Assembly: GCF_001905595.1 (NCBI RefSeq)
Contig: NZ_LIXI01000004.1
Span: 124,001 to 188,000, forward strand
Length of the DNA stretch: 64,000 nt
Source of the DNA: Streptomyces sp. CB00316
Lineage (GTDB): Bacteria; Actinomycetota; Actinomycetes; Streptomycetales; Streptomycetaceae
Direction: 5' to 3'
The notes beneath the pieces are model-generated. The model made no database searches. It was given only the letters and a program-made list of their open reading frames with translations, and had not been told where the DNA came from. A program made the position numbers and the translations under genes. Below, in pieces: positions 61,813 to 64,000 of the stretch (within the stretch, counting starts at the first letter, position 1; the number at the start of each line of letters is the position of its first letter).

Positions 61813-62001
61813 ATGAGCACAGCCACCCTGAACCCACGCAGGACCCGGTCCGCGCACGGCGCGACCCCGGTCACCGGTCACCACCGCCCCCACCGCGTCG
61901 GAGACGCCGTTCGTGCCGTCAAGGTCTTCGTGACGACCGCCTTCGGGGTCGTCCTCCTGGGGGAGTTCGCCGAGGAGGCAGGGGTCCGGCGGGCCCGCTG
62001 A
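61813..62001 (+). CDS. Small conserved hypothetical protein
   Basis: The 62-residue basic N-terminal half (STATLNPRRTRSAHGATPV) is followed by a short hydrophobic stretch AVKVFVTTAFGVVLLG and the end EFAEEAGVRRAR. The hydrophobic stretch could be a marginal membrane helix. I recognise no function. Small proteins of this kind occur beside helicase genes in streptomycetes. Confidence 0.6.
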   Translation: MSTATLNPRRTRSAHGATPVTGHHRPHRVGDAVRAVKVFVTTAFGVVLLGEFAEEAGVRRAR

Positions 62002-62031
62002 GGCACCCGCCGCACTCCCGCTCTCCCCGTC

Positions 62032-63675
62032 TCAGTCACCGGCGAGCAGCTCGTCCGCGTCGACGATCCGGTACGCGTACCCCTGCTCGGCCAGGAACCG
62101 CTGGCGGTGCGCCGCGAAGTCCTGGTCGATGGTGTCGCGGGCGACGACCGAGTAGAACCGCGCCTCGTGCCCGTCGGCCTTCGGCCGCAGGACGCGCCCC
62201 AGCCGCTGCGCCTCCTCCTGGCGCGACCCGAAGGTCCCGGAGACCTGGATGGCGACGGTGGCCTCGGGCAGGTCGATGGAGAAGTTGGCGACCTTGGAGA
62301 CGACGAGGACGCTGATCTCCCCGTTCCGGAACGCGCCGAAGAGCTTCTCCCGCTGGGCGTTGCTGGTCTCGCCCTTGATGACGGGGGCGTCCAGGTGCTC
62401 GCCGAGCTCGTCGAGCTGGTCGATGTACTGCCCGATGACGAGGGTCTGCTCGCCCTGGTGCTTGCGTACGAGCGCCTCGGTGACCTTCCGCTTGGTGGCG
62501 GTGGTCGCGCAGAACCGGTACTTCTCCTCCGCCTCGGCCGTCGCGTACGCGAGCCGCTCGGAGTCGGTGAGGTTGACCCGTACCTCCACGCAGTCGGCGG
62601 GCGCGATGTAGCCCTGCGCCTCGATCTCCTTCCACGGGGCGTCGAACCGCTTGGGCCCGATCAGCGAGAACACGTCCGACTCGCGGCCGTCCTCCCGGAC
62701 GAGCGTCGCCGTGAGACCCAGCCGCCGCCGGGCCTGGAGGTCGGCGGTGAACTTGAAGACGGGCGCGGGCAGCAGGTGCACCTCGTCGTAGACGACCAGG
62801 CCCCAGTCGCGGGAGTCGAAGAGCTCCAGGTGCGGGTAGACGCCCTTACGGCGGGTCGTCAGCACCTGGTAGGTGGCGATGGTGACCGGCCGGATCTCCT
62901 TCTTCGTACCGCTGTACTCGCCGATCTCCTCCTCGGTCAGCGACGTCCGCTTCACCAGCTCGTGCTTCCACTGGCGGGCGGAGACGGTGTTGGTGACGAG
63001 GATCAGCGTGGTCGCCTTGGCCTGGGCCATGGCACCGGCGCCCACGAGGGTCTTCCCGGCCCCGCAGGGCAGGACGACCACCCCGGACCCGCCGTGCCAG
63101 AACCCTTCCACCGCCTGCTTCTGGTACGGCCGCAGGGCCCAGCCGTCCTCGGCCAGCTCGATGGGGTGCGCCTCGCCGTCGACGTAACCCGCGAGGTCCT
63201 CGGCGGGCCAGCCCAGCTTCAGCAGGGTCTGCTTGATCTGCCCGCGCTCGGAGGGGTGCACGGCCACGGTGTCCGGGTCGAGCCGGGCGCCGACGAGCGG
63301 CTGCACCTTCTTCGACCGCAGGATCTCCTCCAGCACGGGCCGGTCGGTGCTGGTGAGCACGAGCCCGTGCACCGGGTGCTTGGAGAGGGTGAGCCGCCCG
63401 TACCGCGCCATCGTCTCGGCGATGTCGACCAGGAGCGCGTGCGGCACGGGGTAGCGGGAGTACTCCACCAGGGCGTCGACGACCTGCTCGGCGTCGTGCC
63501 CGGCGGCGCGGGCGTTCCACAGCCCGAGCGGGGTGACCCGGTACGTGTGGATGTGCTCGGGCGCACGCTCCAGCTCCGCGAAGGGCGCGATGACCCGGCG
63601 GCAGGCGTCCGCCAGCTCGTGGTCGACCTCGAGGAGCAGCGTCTTGTCGCTCTGGACGATGAGGGGTCCGGTCAC
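62032..63675 (-). CDS. XPB-type DNA repair helicase
   Basis: This 547-residue superfamily 2 helicase, bacterial XPB type, has an N-terminal damage-recognition-like domain (about residues 1-180), Walker A PCGAGKTLVGAGAMA near residue 204, the DEVH box in VVYDEVHLLPAP near residue 293, motif III GLTATLVREDGRE, and later QEEAQRLGRVLRPK near residue 500. It unwinds DNA in repair or transcription. GTG 63675 follows AAAGGG. It has no repair-nuclease (Bax1) neighbour in the window. Confidence 0.93.
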   Translation of the reverse strand: MTGPLIVQSDKTLLLEVDHELADACRRVIAPFAELERAPEHIHTYRVTPLGLWNARAAGHDAEQVVDALVEYSRYPVPHALLVDIAETMARYGRLTLSKHPVHGLVLTSTDRPVLEEILRSKKVQPLVGARLDPDTVAVHPSERGQIKQTLLKLGWPAEDLAGYVDGEAHPIELAEDGWALRPYQKQAVEGFWHGGSGVVVLPCGAGKTLVGAGAMAQAKATTLILVTNTVSARQWKHELVKRTSLTEEEIGEYSGTKKEIRPVTIATYQVLTTRRKGVYPHLELFDSRDWGLVVYDEVHLLPAPVFKFTADLQARRRLGLTATLVREDGRESDVFSLIGPKRFDAPWKEIEAQGYIAPADCVEVRVNLTDSERLAYATAEAEEKYRFCATTATKRKVTEALVRKHQGEQTLVIGQYIDQLDELGEHLDAPVIKGETSNAQREKLFGAFRNGEISVLVVSKVANFSIDLPEATVAIQVSGTFGSRQEEAQRLGRVLRPKADGHEARFYSVVARDTIDQDFAAHRQRFLAEQGYAYRIVDADELLAGD

Positions 63676-63789
63676 GCGCTTCGGCCCTTTCTGCGGGGTG
63701 CGGCCGCGGATGCGGCCAAACGTCCAGTGTGCCGCATCGTGGGGCGGGGCGGGGTGAGTGCGTGCGGAGCCCGGGCGGCGGCCCCGGCC

Positions 63790-64000
63790 TCAGGCCCCGC
63801 GCCGCTGCGGCCCGAAGCGCACGGGGACGCCGGGGGAGTACAGCACGCTCACCGGATCGCCGGCCGGTGCGGGCAGCCCTCCGGCCGCCACCAGGTCCTC
63901 GTCGCACGCGAGGAGCTCCGCCCGGTGCAGGGGCCAGCGGGGATGGACGTTGGGCAGGTACGCGGTCCGCCCGAAGAACGAGCTGTGCAGGGCCCAACGG
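63790..64000 (-). CDS. DUF2071 (YqjF-like) protein, C-terminal part
   Basis: The frame runs off the right edge; 70 codons are visible, ending with TGA at 63790-63792. The text RTAYLPNVHPRWPLHRAELL, then DEDLVAAGGLP, PVSVLYSPGVPVRFGP is typical of the end of DUF2071 proteins, a beta-rich family of unknown function in actinobacteria. The N-terminal two thirds are outside the window. Confidence 0.72.
   Translation of the reverse strand, partial: RWALHSSFFGRTAYLPNVHPRWPLHRAELLACDEDLVAAGGLPAPAGDPVSVLYSPGVPVRFGPQRRGA

Noticed and set aside
59409..62315. A 968-codon open frame on the plus strand
   Set aside because: It is antisense to the HelD-like gene, rich in Arg/Gly/Val with no recognisable domain.

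Overview
The window is a stretch of a high-GC actinomycete chromosome, almost certainly Streptomyces. The evidence is codon third positions that are nearly all G or C, frequent GTG starts with GGAGG-type ribosome sites, DasR-type operators, a stand-alone groEL2 behind CIRCE boxes, and several small proteins typical of streptomycetes. From memory, the left 14 kb matches the conserved chromosomal neighbourhood SCO4283-SCO4296 of S. coelicolor. No tRNA, rRNA or intact insertion sequence was found.

Region 1 (0-13.8 kb, conserved core). A carbohydrate-binding-module protein is followed by a PfkB kinase and the nagA-nagK amino-sugar genes, which are divergent from a sugar-binding lipoprotein with two DasR operators between them. 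Next come a DUF3263 protein, trehalose-6-phosphate phosphatase and synthase, and glucosyl-3-phosphoglycerate synthase. An S-box (SAM-I) riboswitch then leads into a threonine-synthase-family enzyme plus a CysO/ThiS-type sulfur carrier, followed by a cold-shock protein and groEL2.

Region 2 (13.8-30 kb, accessory). This holds two tandem Stealth sugar-phosphotransferases and a complete five-gene lasso peptide cluster (A-C-B1-B2-D, 18430-23059). The precursor, 40 residues long, has a predicted 16-residue core GYFYGSYKEYWVRRII. The cluster ends in the remains of a Uma2-family gene. Beyond it lie a winged-helix/zinc-ribbon regulator, an ECF sigma factor with a membrane partner, a PIG-V-like mannosyltransferase, a shortened coaD paralogue, a degenerate type I-E CRISPR remnant without cas genes, a collagen-like Gly-Pro-Ser/Thr repeat gene and an orphan DasR operator.

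Region 3 (28.8-38 kb) is a beta-1,3-glucan utilisation locus: GH1 beta-glucosidase, two ABC permeases, a binding lipoprotein, a secreted GH81 endo-beta-1,3-glucanase and a LacI regulator, with matching TGAGAGCGCTCTCA operators.

Region 4 (38-45 kb) has small hypothetical proteins, a PRC-barrel protein, a small membrane protein and a light-signalling group: a bacteriophytochrome histidine kinase, a single-domain response regulator and a SpoIIE-type phosphatase. Region 5 (45-49.3 kb) is a MurNAc recycling set (PTS EIIBC, murQ, RpiR regulator), plus two small genes. Region 6 (49.3-64 kb) is mostly housekeeping: MFS exporter, PQQ-propeller lipoprotein, HD hydrolase, mycothiol-type protein, pxpABC (5-oxoprolinase), copper ATPase, cutC behind a DasR operator, a HelD-like helicase, XPB helicase and the tail of a DUF2071 protein.

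Amino-sugar and cell-wall sugar recycling (nagKA, murQ, DasR sites, cutC) recurs across the window. The most notable accessory system is the lasso peptide cluster. The most interesting metabolic inference is the SAM-riboswitch-controlled ThrC-like/CysO-like pair, which looks like a carrier-protein-dependent homocysteine synthase rather than a threonine pathway.
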